From: Rhodospirillales bacterium
GTDB taxonomy: Bacteria; Pseudomonadota; Alphaproteobacteria; Micavibrionales; Micavibrionaceae
Assembly: GCA_020638285.1 (NCBI GenBank)
Contig: JACKIV010000002.1
Coordinates: 124,001-188,000 of the forward strand
Direction: 5' to 3'
Length of the DNA stretch: 64,000 nucleotides
Shown here: one piece after another, positions 51,188-59,634 of the stretch
Position numbering within the stretch: position 1 is the first letter of the stretch
Layout: each line of letters opens with the position of its first letter
Program-made: the position numbers and the translations under genes
The notes under the pieces: model-generated
What the model was told of the DNA's origin: nothing
The model's database searches: none
Seen by the model: only the letters and a program-made list of their open reading frames with translations

Positions 51188-53023
51188 TTACTGACATGCC
51201 AGACACTCTTCGGGCTGATGGGCCTCGGTCAGTTCCGGCTGGCGGTTGTCCTGCATCGGCGGGGCGGCGTCAAGGCTGCGTTTCCAGCTTGCATCGCTTT
51301 CGGCCCGCTGGATGGATTTCGAGCGGCAGTAATACAGCGATTTGACGCCTTTCTTCCATGCTTCCCAGTGGATCTGGTGCAGGACTTTCTTATGCACGTT
51401 CGCGGGCAGAAAGATATTCAGACTCTGGGCCTGACAGACAAAGGGCGTGCGATCGGCGGCGTGTTCAATGAGCCATCGCTGGTCCATCTCGAACGCTGTC
51501 TTGAAGACGTCTTTCTCATCAGGACTCAGGGCGTCGAGATGCTGGACGGAGCCTTCATTGGTAAAAATCGAGGACCAGACGTCCTCGGTGTTCAACCCTT
51601 TGCGCTCCAGAAGTCGCTCCAGATACACGTTGCGGACCGGGAAGGAGCCGGACAGGGTCTTGTGATTATAGGCGTTGGCGGCGTTTGGCTCGATCCCCGG
51701 CGAAGACCCGCCGCAGATGATGGAAATCGAGGCCGTGGGGGCAATGGCCATCTTGTTTGAAAACCGCTCCATAATTCCATAGTCGGCGGCATCGGGGCAT
51801 GGGCCGCGCTCGTGCGCCAGCGTAACCGAGGCCGCGTCCGCTTGGCGTTTGATTTGCGAAAACATGCGCCGGTTCCAGACCTTGGCCATCACGCTTTCCA
51901 TCGGAATCATTTTCGATTGCAGGAACGCATGAAATCCCATGACGCCCAGCCCCACGGATCGCTCGCGCATCGCCGAATATTTGGCCCGCGCCATTGAATC
52001 GGGGGCTGTTTTGATAAAATCGCTCAGGACATTGTCCAGAAACCGCATCACGTCCTCGATAAAGGTCGGATGGCTTTCCCACTGGTCCCATGTTTCCAGA
52101 TTGAGCGAAGACAGGCAGCATACAGCCGTCCTCTCGTTTCCCAGCGAGTCCTTGCCGGTGGGCAACGTAATTTCCGAACACAGATTGGACGTCTTGACGG
52201 TCAGACCGGCCAGCCTGTGATGCTCCGGAATACGGTCATTGACGTGGTCGATATAGACGATATAGGGCTCGCCCGTCTCGATCCGCGCGGTCAGGAGGCG
52301 AATCCACAGATCCCGCGCACGGACCTTGTCCACTACATGCCCGTCCTTGGGGCTTTTGAGCGCCCAGTCCTCGTCGCGCTCCACCGCATGCATGAACGCA
52401 TTCGTGACCAGAACGCCGTGATTGAGGTTGAGCGCCTTGCGATTCGGATCGCCCCCCGTCGGGCGACGCAGCTCAATGAATTCCTCAATCTCCGGATGCC
52501 AGATGGGCAGATAGACCGCAGCAGATCCGCGCCGCAGACTCCCTTGCGAAATGGCCAGGGTAAGGGAGTTCATCACGCTGATGAACGGCACAATTCCGGA
52601 TGTCTTGCCGTTGCGCCCGACTTTTTCGCCGATAGAGCGCACATTGCCCCAGTACGATCCGATTCCCCCGCCGCGCGCGGCCAGCCAGACATTCTCGTTC
52701 CACAGCCCCACAATGTCCTCAAGAGAATCGCCCGATTCGTTCAGGAAGCAGGAAATCGGCAGGCCGCGAGTCGTGCCGCCATTGGACAGAATCGGCGTGG
52801 CCGGCATAAACCAGAGCTTTGAGATATAGTCATAGATCCGCTGGGCATGGCCCGAATCGTCGCAATAGGCCATCGCCACGCGTGCAAACAGATCCTGATA
52901 GGACTCATCGGGGAGCAGATAGCGGTCCGTGAGTGTCGCCTTGCCGAAGCTGGTCAGATACGAATCGCGACTCCGGTCAATCCGGACGCGAACGCCTCGC
53001 TCCATCTGGACGACGTCAAACAT
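51188..53023 (-). CDS. nrdA: Class I ribonucleotide reductase large subunit, without ATP-cone
   Basis: 611 residues, about 150 shorter than E. coli NrdA because the N-terminal ATP-cone is missing; the protein starts straight at the catalytic barrel. Active-site residues are in place: Cys of LPISCFLNES, the radical Cys with Asn and Glu in SNLCSEITLP, Cys of AVCCLSSLNL, the Tyr pair in SLYYCRSKS and a C-terminal shuttle pair CLAC. Reduces ribonucleotides using a radical from NrdB. nrdB is not adjacent. The start lies 70 bases after a pair of NrdR-like boxes. Confidence 0.93.
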   Translation of the reverse strand: MFDVVQMERGVRVRIDRSRDSYLTSFGKATLTDRYLLPDESYQDLFARVAMAYCDDSGHAQRIYDYISKLWFMPATPILSNGGTTRGLPISCFLNESGDSLEDIVGLWNENVWLAARGGGIGSYWGNVRSIGEKVGRNGKTSGIVPFISVMNSLTLAISQGSLRRGSAAVYLPIWHPEIEEFIELRRPTGGDPNRKALNLNHGVLVTNAFMHAVERDEDWALKSPKDGHVVDKVRARDLWIRLLTARIETGEPYIVYIDHVNDRIPEHHRLAGLTVKTSNLCSEITLPTGKDSLGNERTAVCCLSSLNLETWDQWESHPTFIEDVMRFLDNVLSDFIKTAPDSMARAKYSAMRERSVGLGVMGFHAFLQSKMIPMESVMAKVWNRRMFSQIKRQADAASVTLAHERGPCPDAADYGIMERFSNKMAIAPTASISIICGGSSPGIEPNAANAYNHKTLSGSFPVRNVYLERLLERKGLNTEDVWSSIFTNEGSVQHLDALSPDEKDVFKTAFEMDQRWLIEHAADRTPFVCQAQSLNIFLPANVHKKVLHQIHWEAWKKGVKSLYYCRSKSIQRAESDASWKRSLDAAPPMQDNRQPELTEAHQPEECLACQ

Positions 53024-53092
53024 GGATGTTCTCCCAAAGGCAAGTCGTTGAAAAATCGAAAACAGTCTGGAATTTGTCCGGACGGACCAAAG

Positions 53093-53108
53093 ACGCTATT
53101 GGTAGCGC
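53093..53108. promoter_or_regulatory. NrdR-like box, proximal
   Basis: ACGCTATTGGTAGCGC, an inverted repeat matching the NrdR consensus acaCwAtATaTwGtgt at about 10 of 16 positions, 70 bases upstream of the nrdA ATG. Its centre is 32 bases from that of the distal box, the three-helical-turn spacing known for NrdR operators. Confidence 0.45.
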
Positions 53109-53124
53109 CCTGATGTTTTGCATC

Positions 53125-53140
53125 ATACTACATCTCGTGG
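53125..53140. promoter_or_regulatory. NrdR-like box, distal
   Basis: ATACTACATCTCGTGG (read on the minus strand CCACGAGATGTAGTAT) matches the NrdR consensus at about 11 of 16 positions, including the central AT and flanking C and G. Paired with the box at 53093-53108 at 32-base centre spacing. Confidence 0.5.
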
Positions 53141-53332
53141 CCCCATCAACTGTGACGATATTCCTATTTCTCCGGGCGGGGGCTGTGGATGCATCTCCGA
53201 ACATCTTTTCGGAGAAGAGAAATTTCAATCCATCCCCCGTTTTGTCCCCGGAACTTCCCTTGAAAAAAGAAAGAGAGTTTCACGGTTATATAAAAACAAG
53301 CCTCGGATCTCTCCACGTTTGCAGAGCGGCAT

Positions 53333-54445
53333 CTAGGGCTGGCCGATTTTCCCGTCGGGCTGAATCCATGCGGATTTCTGGCCTGTGACCTCGCGGGGAC
53401 GGGCGGCATCAAGCATCGGAAGGCTCGGGCCGTTGGTTTTGGGCCGCGCGCCGTCGCGCCAGCCCACAACAACCGGATACCCCCGGCGATCCTGTACGGC
53501 CCCACGAATCAGATCCCAGTCCAGCCCGTTCGAATCATCCCCCGCCACGGCCAGAATCAGACGCATGTCGTCTTCACTCAGACGGTAGCTCGTCAACGTC
53601 CCGGTTTGCTCCATTTCGTCGGCCTGTTCGATCGTGGGGTGAGCCTCCAGATAGAATTCCTTCCCAACCCAGGCGGCTTTGACGGGCTGGTTGAGGACTG
53701 TGACGGACTCCCCGACGGACGCCGCATGATACAGATCGACGATTCCTTCGGGATACATGCGGATACAGCCGCTTGAGGAGCGCCGCCCGATTCCGAACGG
53801 CTTGTTGGTCCCGTGAATCCGGTATTCGTTCCACCCCAGATAAAGCGCGTGCGTCCCCAGAGGGTTTTCAGGCCCCTGCGGCACGGCCTCGGGCAGTTCC
53901 GGGTCTTCTTCCCGCATCCGTTTCGTCGGGCGCCAGATGGGCCCGTCAATCTTTTGCATCACCTGAGTCGTGCCGGTGGGCGTATTAAGCCCTTCGCGCC
54001 CGATTCCGATGGGAAAACTCAGCGGCGCCCGGTCCGGCTTCGTCCAGGCATAAAGGCGCATTTCAGGCAGATTGATGACGATTCCCTCTCGTGGTCCACG
54101 AGGAAGAAGGTGCATGGTGGGAAGCAAAACCCGCGTCCCCGCACCGGGCAGCCACGGGTCCACCTCCGGGTTGGCGGCGCGCAGCTCCACGAATCCAAGG
54201 TTAAAATCACGGGCCAGATAGACAAGACTGTCTTTTTGCGTGGCAGTGTGAAACTGCATCTTCCCGATATAGGGCGCAGAAAAATCAGCCCTCGGCGCAG
54301 GAGATGCGGGCGCAGTGGCGGACTTGACGGGCTTTGCCTCCGGGGTTGTGAGCGCGTGGGCAGACCCAACGCTTGCGATCAGGCCCATCGCGGCAAAAAT
54401 AACCATAAAACAGAAAAAAGACGTCCGCCTGATTTTCATCGTCAT
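53333..54445 (-). CDS. L,D-transpeptidase (YkuD domain) with a LysM-like N-terminal segment
   Basis: 370 residues from the ATG at 54445, which overlaps the icd stop (ATGA). A signal peptide (FFCFMVIFAAMGLIASVGSAHA) is followed by a LysM-like stretch (TATQKDSLVYLARDFNLGFVELRAANPEVDPWLPGAGTRVLLP) and a YkuD catalytic domain (IVINLPEMRLYAW to about 285). The catalytic motif is YRIHGTNKPFGIG...SSGCIRMYPE with Cys, His and Arg. Makes 3-3 cross-links or attaches proteins to peptidoglycan. A C-terminal domain of about 100 residues is of unknown role. Coupling to icd is unusual. Confidence 0.92.
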   Translation of the reverse strand: MTMKIRRTSFFCFMVIFAAMGLIASVGSAHALTTPEAKPVKSATAPASPAPRADFSAPYIGKMQFHTATQKDSLVYLARDFNLGFVELRAANPEVDPWLPGAGTRVLLPTMHLLPRGPREGIVINLPEMRLYAWTKPDRAPLSFPIGIGREGLNTPTGTTQVMQKIDGPIWRPTKRMREEDPELPEAVPQGPENPLGTHALYLGWNEYRIHGTNKPFGIGRRSSSGCIRMYPEGIVDLYHAASVGESVTVLNQPVKAAWVGKEFYLEAHPTIEQADEMEQTGTLTSYRLSEDDMRLILAVAGDDSNGLDWDLIRGAVQDRRGYPVVVGWRDGARPKTNGPSLPMLDAARPREVTGQKSAWIQPDGKIGQP

Positions 54446-55668
54446 GCACTTGCCTTTCTGCGATGTTCGAAATTCGAGGTGATCTTGTCCATAAAGGCCT
54501 CGGTCGTCAACCATTTCTGATCGGGTCCGATCAGAATCGCCAGATCTTTTGTCATGTGTCCCGATTCGACTGTCTCAATGCAGGTTCGCTCCAGATCTCG
54601 GGCGAAGGTGACCACATCGGGTGTGTCGTCAAAACGGCCCCGGAATGTCAGCCCTTGAGTCCACGCAAAAATAGACGCAATCGGGTTGGTCGAGGTGGGC
54701 TTGCCCTCCTGATGCAACCGGTAATGACGCGTGACGGTGCCGTGGGCGGCTTCGGCCTCAACCGTTTTTCCGTCGGGACTGAGCAAAACCGAGGTCATAA
54801 GCCCCAGAGAGCCAAACCCTTGTGCCACAATGTCCGATTGCACGTCGCCGTCATAATTCTTGCAGGCCCAGACGAATCCGCCGGACGACTTCAGCGCAAA
54901 GGCCACCATGTCGTCGATCAGGCGATGTTCGTACCAGATTTTTTTCGATTCGAATGCCGTCTTGAATTCGGATTCGTACATTTTCTGAAAGGTTTCGATA
55001 AACCGTCCATCATATTGCTTCAGAATCGTGTTTTTCGTGGACATATACAAAGGCCAGCCGCGATCCAGCGCATAGGCAAAACACGAGCGCGCAAAGCCGG
55101 AGATAGACTCGTCCAGATTGTACATGCCCATGGCCACGCCCGCGCCGGGAAACTCAAAGATTTCATAGTCCTGCACCGGGCCGCCATCTGCCGGGGCAAA
55201 GCGCATGGTCAGCGTTCCGGGGCCGGGAACCTTGAAATCCGTCGCCCGGTACTGGTCGCCAAACGCATGACGTCCGATGACGATGGGCGACGTCCAGCCC
55301 GGCACAAGGCGCGGAACGTTCGCGCAGATAATCGGCGCACGGAAAACGGTCCCATCCAGAATATTGCGAATCGTCCCGTTGGGTGATTTCCACATCTTCT
55401 TGAGGTTGAATTCCACAACCCGCTTTTCGTCCGGCGTAATGGTGGCGCATTTGACGCCGACACCATAGGTTTTAATGGCGTTTGCCGCATCGATCGTCAC
55501 ATGATCCTGCGTCGCATCCCGGTTTTCGATGGAAAGATCGAAATATTTCAGGTCGATGTCCAGATAGGGAAGAATCATGCGCTCGCGAATCATTTTCCAG
55601 ATTATTCTGGTCATTTCGTCGCCATCGATCTCGACGATCGGATTGTGGACCTTGATTTTTGCAACCAT
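54442..55668 (-). CDS. icd: NADP-dependent isocitrate dehydrogenase (eukaryote-like, type II)
   Basis: 408 residues from the ATG at 55668 (an ATG six codons earlier is possible). Oxidatively decarboxylates isocitrate to 2-oxoglutarate. Text is that of the homodimeric cytosolic/mitochondrial-type enzyme: VEIDGDEMTRIIWKMI, KSPNGTIRNILDGTVFRAPI, CKNYDGDVQSDIVAQGFGSLGLMTSVL and EAEAAHGTVTRHYR with NADP-binding residues. The short enzyme is usual in alphaproteobacteria. The transpeptidase gene starts inside its stop codon. Confidence 0.97.
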   Translation of the reverse strand: MVAKIKVHNPIVEIDGDEMTRIIWKMIRERMILPYLDIDLKYFDLSIENRDATQDHVTIDAANAIKTYGVGVKCATITPDEKRVVEFNLKKMWKSPNGTIRNILDGTVFRAPIICANVPRLVPGWTSPIVIGRHAFGDQYRATDFKVPGPGTLTMRFAPADGGPVQDYEIFEFPGAGVAMGMYNLDESISGFARSCFAYALDRGWPLYMSTKNTILKQYDGRFIETFQKMYESEFKTAFESKKIWYEHRLIDDMVAFALKSSGGFVWACKNYDGDVQSDIVAQGFGSLGLMTSVLLSPDGKTVEAEAAHGTVTRHYRLHQEGKPTSTNPIASIFAWTQGLTFRGRFDDTPDVVTFARDLERTCIETVESGHMTKDLAILIGPDQKWLTTEAFMDKITSNFEHRRKASA

Positions 55669-55883
55669 AACCTTGAAGACCTCCACAAAAAAGTCTGAGA
55701 GATGCAGGATTCTGAAAAAAGAAGAGGGCGCAGATGTTCCTAATCCTTCTAACCGCGTTTTTCAGTAAGCGCAAGCATCCGCATGAATTTGAATGAAAAA
55801 TAATCTTTCCTGCAACCTTCTGTCTGCGTGTCCGAATGTCATGCCTTAACAAGGTGTAAAGGTTTCCAGTGAAAAGGTTTTTC

Positions 55884-55912
55884 TTGACTCGTGGCTTGTT
55901 CAGCCTTATCAT
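55884..55912 (+). promoter_or_regulatory. Strong sigma-70-type promoter for the FlaG-like gene
   Basis: TTGACT (55884-55889), 17-base spacer, TATCAT (55907-55912), each 5 of 6 to consensus. Start near 55919 gives a leader of about 67 bases. The remainder of the 317-base divergent region (55669-55985) holds no gene; the icd promoter on the minus strand was not identified. Confidence 0.6.
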
Positions 55913-55985
55913 GATACTAGGTCAGTGCGCCTTCAGTAATGCCTCGTGGTGGGGTGGCCTCTGGCCCTGAAATGGCAGAAAGACG

Positions 55986-56468
55986 ATGATAGACGCGGTT
56001 GGATCTCTGGTTTTGAATACGCCACATCTGCGCGGCACAGCCGATCAGGTGTCCGCGGCGCGTTCTTATGCCGCCAATCCCGAAAGGATTCAGGAAACGC
56101 CCAAGGCCCCCTATATCAGCCCCTATGTCTTTGTTGATGTCTATTTTGACAAGGCGGTTCTTCAGATCCGTGACAGCGAAACCGGCGATGTCCTGACGCA
56201 GTTTCCTGCAGAAAACCAGCTTGAGCAGGCGCGGCAGCGTGCGGCGCAGGATCGCGGCGTGGCGTTGCCTGAGCCGCAGGCGGACACAGCCGTTGAGTCC
56301 TCTTTCAGAAGGGGCGATACGCCTCCTGAGCCCGTTCCGGAAGTCGTATCCGCTGCACCGAAAAAAAGCACGGCGCCCACGCCGCAGCAGATTGACGCTT
56401 TTTCTGCCGGCGCACAGACGGCCAGTCCGGATGTTTCGTCTGGCGCAAAGGTCAGTGTTCAGGCATAG
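55986..56468 (+). CDS. FlaG-like domain protein
   Basis: 160 residues. The middle carries YVFVDVYFDKAVLQIRDSETGDVLTQFPAENQLEQARQ (about 46-84), which matches the FlaG pattern of a strand, a D-x-E-T-G-x-V turn, Q-x-P-x-E and a helix. FlaG-type proteins influence flagellar filament length. The C-terminal half is Pro/Ala-rich and likely disordered. No signal peptide. It precedes parA by 162 bases and has its own promoter, so association with motility rests on the motif only. Confidence 0.55.
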   Translation: MIDAVGSLVLNTPHLRGTADQVSAARSYAANPERIQETPKAPYISPYVFVDVYFDKAVLQIRDSETGDVLTQFPAENQLEQARQRAAQDRGVALPEPQADTAVESSFRRGDTPPEPVPEVVSAAPKKSTAPTPQQIDAFSAGAQTASPDVSSGAKVSVQA

Positions 56469-56630
56469 AGATGCCCTGAAAAACGGTCCTCGTTTTCAAT
56501 TTCTTATAGCGGTTTCCTTTTGCGGTGGATGAATCGGGTCTGCGCGCGATGCTCGGCTTGACCCCTTGCCGGAAACTTGTATCATGGGCCCGGATCTTGA
56601 AATCTTCGCGCAAGGGATATTGGAAAAGCC

Positions 56631-57467
56631 ATGAACAAGCCCGCTTCCGCCCGTGGAAAAGCCCTTGAGCCCTTGTGTGTCCCCCGTCTTCTGGCGGTTG
56701 CGAATCAAAAGGGCGGCGTGGGGAAAACCACCACGGCGATTAACCTCGCCACGGCCCTGTCCGCCGTTGGCAAGCGGGTTCTTTTGATTGACCTGGATGC
56801 GCAGGGTAATGCCACGACGGGCCTCGGGGTCAAGCGTGCCCAGATCCGCACGAGCGCCTATGACGTTCTGTTCGGCGAAGCGTCCCTGAGTGATTCGGTG
56901 CTCAAGACCCGCGTTCCGGGGCTTGATATCGTGCCCTCCTCGGTCCATCTGTCTGGTGCGGAAATTGAACTGGTCACGGCGGACCGGCGCGAATACCGTC
57001 TGCGGGATGTGCTGCGCGTGCCGATGTCGTATGACTATGCGATCATCGACTGCCCGCCGTCTTTAAGCCTTTTAACCCTCAATGCCCTTGTGGCGGTGGA
57101 TGCGGTGGTTGTTCCGCTGCAATGCGAGTTTTACGCTCTGGAAGGGCTGTCTCATCTGGTCAAAACCATCGAGCGTGTCAAAACGCACTTCAACCCGGGG
57201 CTGGATATTCACGGCGTCCTTTTGACCATGTTCGACCAGCGCAACAACCTGTCGGGACTGGTGGCGGACGATGTGCGCAAGTGGTTCGGCGAGAAAGTCT
57301 ACAAGACCGTGATTCCGCGCAATGTTCGCCTGTCCGAAGCCCCTTCTTTTGGCCTGCCCGCCATTGTCTATGACATGAAATCTCCCGGCGCGACGGCCTA
57401 TATTCATCTTGCAGGAGAAATTCTCAAGCGCGAGCGGATCCTTTCTGATGCGGCGCAGGCTGCCTGA
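56631..57467 (+). CDS. parA: Chromosome partitioning ATPase ParA
   Basis: 278 residues. Deviant Walker A KGGVGKTTT, Walker A' LLIDLDAQGNATTGLG and Walker B YAIIDCPPSLSLLTLNAL are complete, with the C-terminal VIPRNVRLSEAPSFGLPAIVYDMKSPGATAY typical of chromosomal Soj/ParA. Forms DNA-bound gradients that move ParB-parS complexes. The stop is 8 bases before parB. The customary upstream gidA-gidB are missing here. Confidence 0.97.
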   Translation: MNKPASARGKALEPLCVPRLLAVANQKGGVGKTTTAINLATALSAVGKRVLLIDLDAQGNATTGLGVKRAQIRTSAYDVLFGEASLSDSVLKTRVPGLDIVPSSVHLSGAEIELVTADRREYRLRDVLRVPMSYDYAIIDCPPSLSLLTLNALVAVDAVVVPLQCEFYALEGLSHLVKTIERVKTHFNPGLDIHGVLLTMFDQRNNLSGLVADDVRKWFGEKVYKTVIPRNVRLSEAPSFGLPAIVYDMKSPGATAYIHLAGEILKRERILSDAAQAA

Positions 57468-57475
57468 GGTAAGAC

Positions 57476-58426
57476 ATGGCTGAGCCTCCCGAAAACCCGG
57501 ATAAAAAGCGCCGCGGCCTCGGTCGTGGTTTGTCTGCCTTGTTTGAGGACGAGGAGCCTTATCCCGCGACGCCGGATTCTGGCGATGATACTCCTGCGCC
57601 CAAAGGTGTGCGCAAGACCTTGAATATTGCCCAGATTGAGCCAAATGCGACTCAACCTCGGCAATTCTTCGATGAGGACGCGTTGAAGGAGCTGGCCGAG
57701 TCTATCGGGCGGCATGGCGTTTTACAGCCTCTCGTTGTGCGCCAGAAAGACGGCTTTCCGGATCAATACCAGATCGTGGCCGGAGAGCGCCGCTGGCGCG
57801 CCTGCCAGATCGCGCAGGTTCATGAAATTCCGGTTGTCATCCAGTCCCTGAACGATGAAGAGGTTCTGGAAATCGCTTTGGTCGAAAATCTTCAGCGCGA
57901 AGATCTCAACCCGCTCGAAGAAGCCGAAGGGTATCGCAATCTCATCGACCGATTCGGGCATTCACAGGAAGAAGTCGCGGCCTATGTCGGGAAAAGCCGC
58001 AGTCACGTGGCCAATCAGGTCCGCCTTCTGACCTTGCCCCCCGGTGTTCGGGGACTCGTCCGCGACGGGAAACTCTCCGCCGGGCATGCGCGCGCGCTTG
58101 TGACCGCGCACAATCCTGACGCTCTGGCAAAAAAAATTGTCGAGGAGGGCTTGAGCGTCCGCCAGACCGAGGCCTTGGCCGGGGCCGAGCTGGGCCGCAA
58201 ACCCAAAGACAAAACGGATTCGCCCGGCAAGGCCACCTCGGCCAAAAAAGACGCCGACACGCTGGCGCTGGAGCGCGAAGTGTCCAACGCGCTGGGCATG
58301 AAAGTGTCTATTTCGCTCAAAAATGGAACATCCGGTACACTGAGCGTGGAATTTCAGAATCTGGAGCAACTTGACGAAATTCTTCACCGCCTGTCCCACT
58401 ATCCGGGCAGTAAGGTAAGCGGATGA
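57476..58426 (+). CDS. parB: Chromosome partitioning protein ParB
   Basis: 316 residues. An N-terminal ParA-interaction tail (KRRGLGRGLSALFEDEEP) is followed by the CTP-binding ParB/Srx domain with the GERRWRAC loop and ENLQREDLNPLEEAEGY, a helix-turn-helix (EVAAYVGKSRSHVANQVRLLTLP) and a C-terminal dimer domain ending NLEQLDEILHRL. Clamps DNA from parS sites. A parS sequence (TGTTTCACGTGAAACA) was searched for by eye in the window and not found. Overlaps anmK by four bases. Confidence 0.97.
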   Translation: MAEPPENPDKKRRGLGRGLSALFEDEEPYPATPDSGDDTPAPKGVRKTLNIAQIEPNATQPRQFFDEDALKELAESIGRHGVLQPLVVRQKDGFPDQYQIVAGERRWRACQIAQVHEIPVVIQSLNDEEVLEIALVENLQREDLNPLEEAEGYRNLIDRFGHSQEEVAAYVGKSRSHVANQVRLLTLPPGVRGLVRDGKLSAGHARALVTAHNPDALAKKIVEEGLSVRQTEALAGAELGRKPKDKTDSPGKATSAKKDADTLALEREVSNALGMKVSISLKNGTSGTLSVEFQNLEQLDEILHRLSHYPGSKVSG

Positions 58427-59592
58427 CACCCAGCGCGCAGCCATCATCGCCCGGCAAGCTCTGTACCGCCATTGGTCTTATGTCTGGTACCTCTTTGGAT
58501 GGAATTGATGCGGCGGTGATTCGCACCGACGGGCGCGCCATCGTGGAGCCTGTGAGGTTCGTTACTCTTCCCTATGATCCTGATTTGCAATTGTTTTTGC
58601 GCGAGGAAGCGCTGGGTCGTCGCGACGATCCTGATGGGAAAATCGCCCGGGCCGAACGGGATCTGACGCTGGCCCATGCCGATGTGGTGCGCGAGGTCAT
58701 GGCCGATGCCGATCTGACGCCCGATCAGGTCGACGTCATCGGGTTTCATGGACAGACTCTGTTTCATGATCCGTCTGATCGCTTTACGTGGCAAATTGGC
58801 GATGGCGCGTTTCTGGCGCGCGAGATCGGCATTCCTGTTGTCAACGATTTTCGCCGGGCGGACGTGACGGCGGGAGGCGAAGGGGCGCCGTTCATCCCGC
58901 TTTATCACTGCGCCCGCGCGCTGGCCTCCGGGATCCAGCGCCCCCTGGCTGTTTTGAATATCGGCGGCGTGGCGAATGTGACGTGGATCGGCGAAGGTGA
59001 AGACCCCGATCTCCTGGCTTTTGACACCGGGCCGGGCGTTGCCCTGATGGATGATTATGTCTGGCGGCGTACAGGAAAAGCGTTTGATCTGGACGGAAAA
59101 ATGGCCGCATCGGGGAGCGTCTATCCCGATATTCTGGCGGCATGGCTGGATCATCCCTATTTCGCCCGCCCTGTGCCAAAGTCCCTCGACCGCAATGCGT
59201 GGGATGTTTCGGCGGTCCGGTTTTTGTCCGAATCCGATGCCATGGCGACGCTGTGCGCATTCACCGCTCATGCGGTCCGTCTGGCGCAGTCCCGTTTTCC
59301 TGAGCCCGTCCACGAATGGCTTGTCACCGGAGGCGGCCGGAAAAATACAACGTTGATGGAAACGCTGAGCCGGGTTCTGGATTCCCCCGTCCGTCCGGTC
59401 GAATCGGTAGGCTGGAACGGAGATGCGATGGAAGCCGAAGGTTTTGCCTATCTGGCCGTCAGATCCTTAATGGGGCTGCCGCTGAGCCTGCCCACCACCA
59501 CGGGCGTTCCGTTTCCTATGCCCGGTGGCATTCTTCATTCTGTACCGGACGATTCTTCCGCTTGCGTTGCGACTGGAAATCGTGTGAAATAA
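58423..59592 (+). CDS. anmK: Anhydro-N-acetylmuramic acid kinase
   Basis: 389 residues. Hydrolyses and phosphorylates 1,6-anhydroMurNAc for cell-wall recycling. Signature GLMSGTSLDGIDAAV at the start, GFHGQTLFHDP, QIGDGAFLAREIGIPVVNDFRRADVTAGGEGAPFIPLYH with the catalytic Asp, NIGGVANVTWI and the ATP-side TGGGRKN are all present. The start overlaps the parB stop. Together with the lytic transglycosylase at 47248 it indicates muropeptide recycling. Confidence 0.96.
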   Translation: MTPSAQPSSPGKLCTAIGLMSGTSLDGIDAAVIRTDGRAIVEPVRFVTLPYDPDLQLFLREEALGRRDDPDGKIARAERDLTLAHADVVREVMADADLTPDQVDVIGFHGQTLFHDPSDRFTWQIGDGAFLAREIGIPVVNDFRRADVTAGGEGAPFIPLYHCARALASGIQRPLAVLNIGGVANVTWIGEGEDPDLLAFDTGPGVALMDDYVWRRTGKAFDLDGKMAASGSVYPDILAAWLDHPYFARPVPKSLDRNAWDVSAVRFLSESDAMATLCAFTAHAVRLAQSRFPEPVHEWLVTGGGRKNTTLMETLSRVLDSPVRPVESVGWNGDAMEAEGFAYLAVRSLMGLPLSLPTTTGVPFPMPGGILHSVPDDSSACVATGNRVK

Positions 59593-59634
59593 GATCTGTC
59601 TTTAATTTTCTGTCTCATCTAAGGAGCTTTCCCC

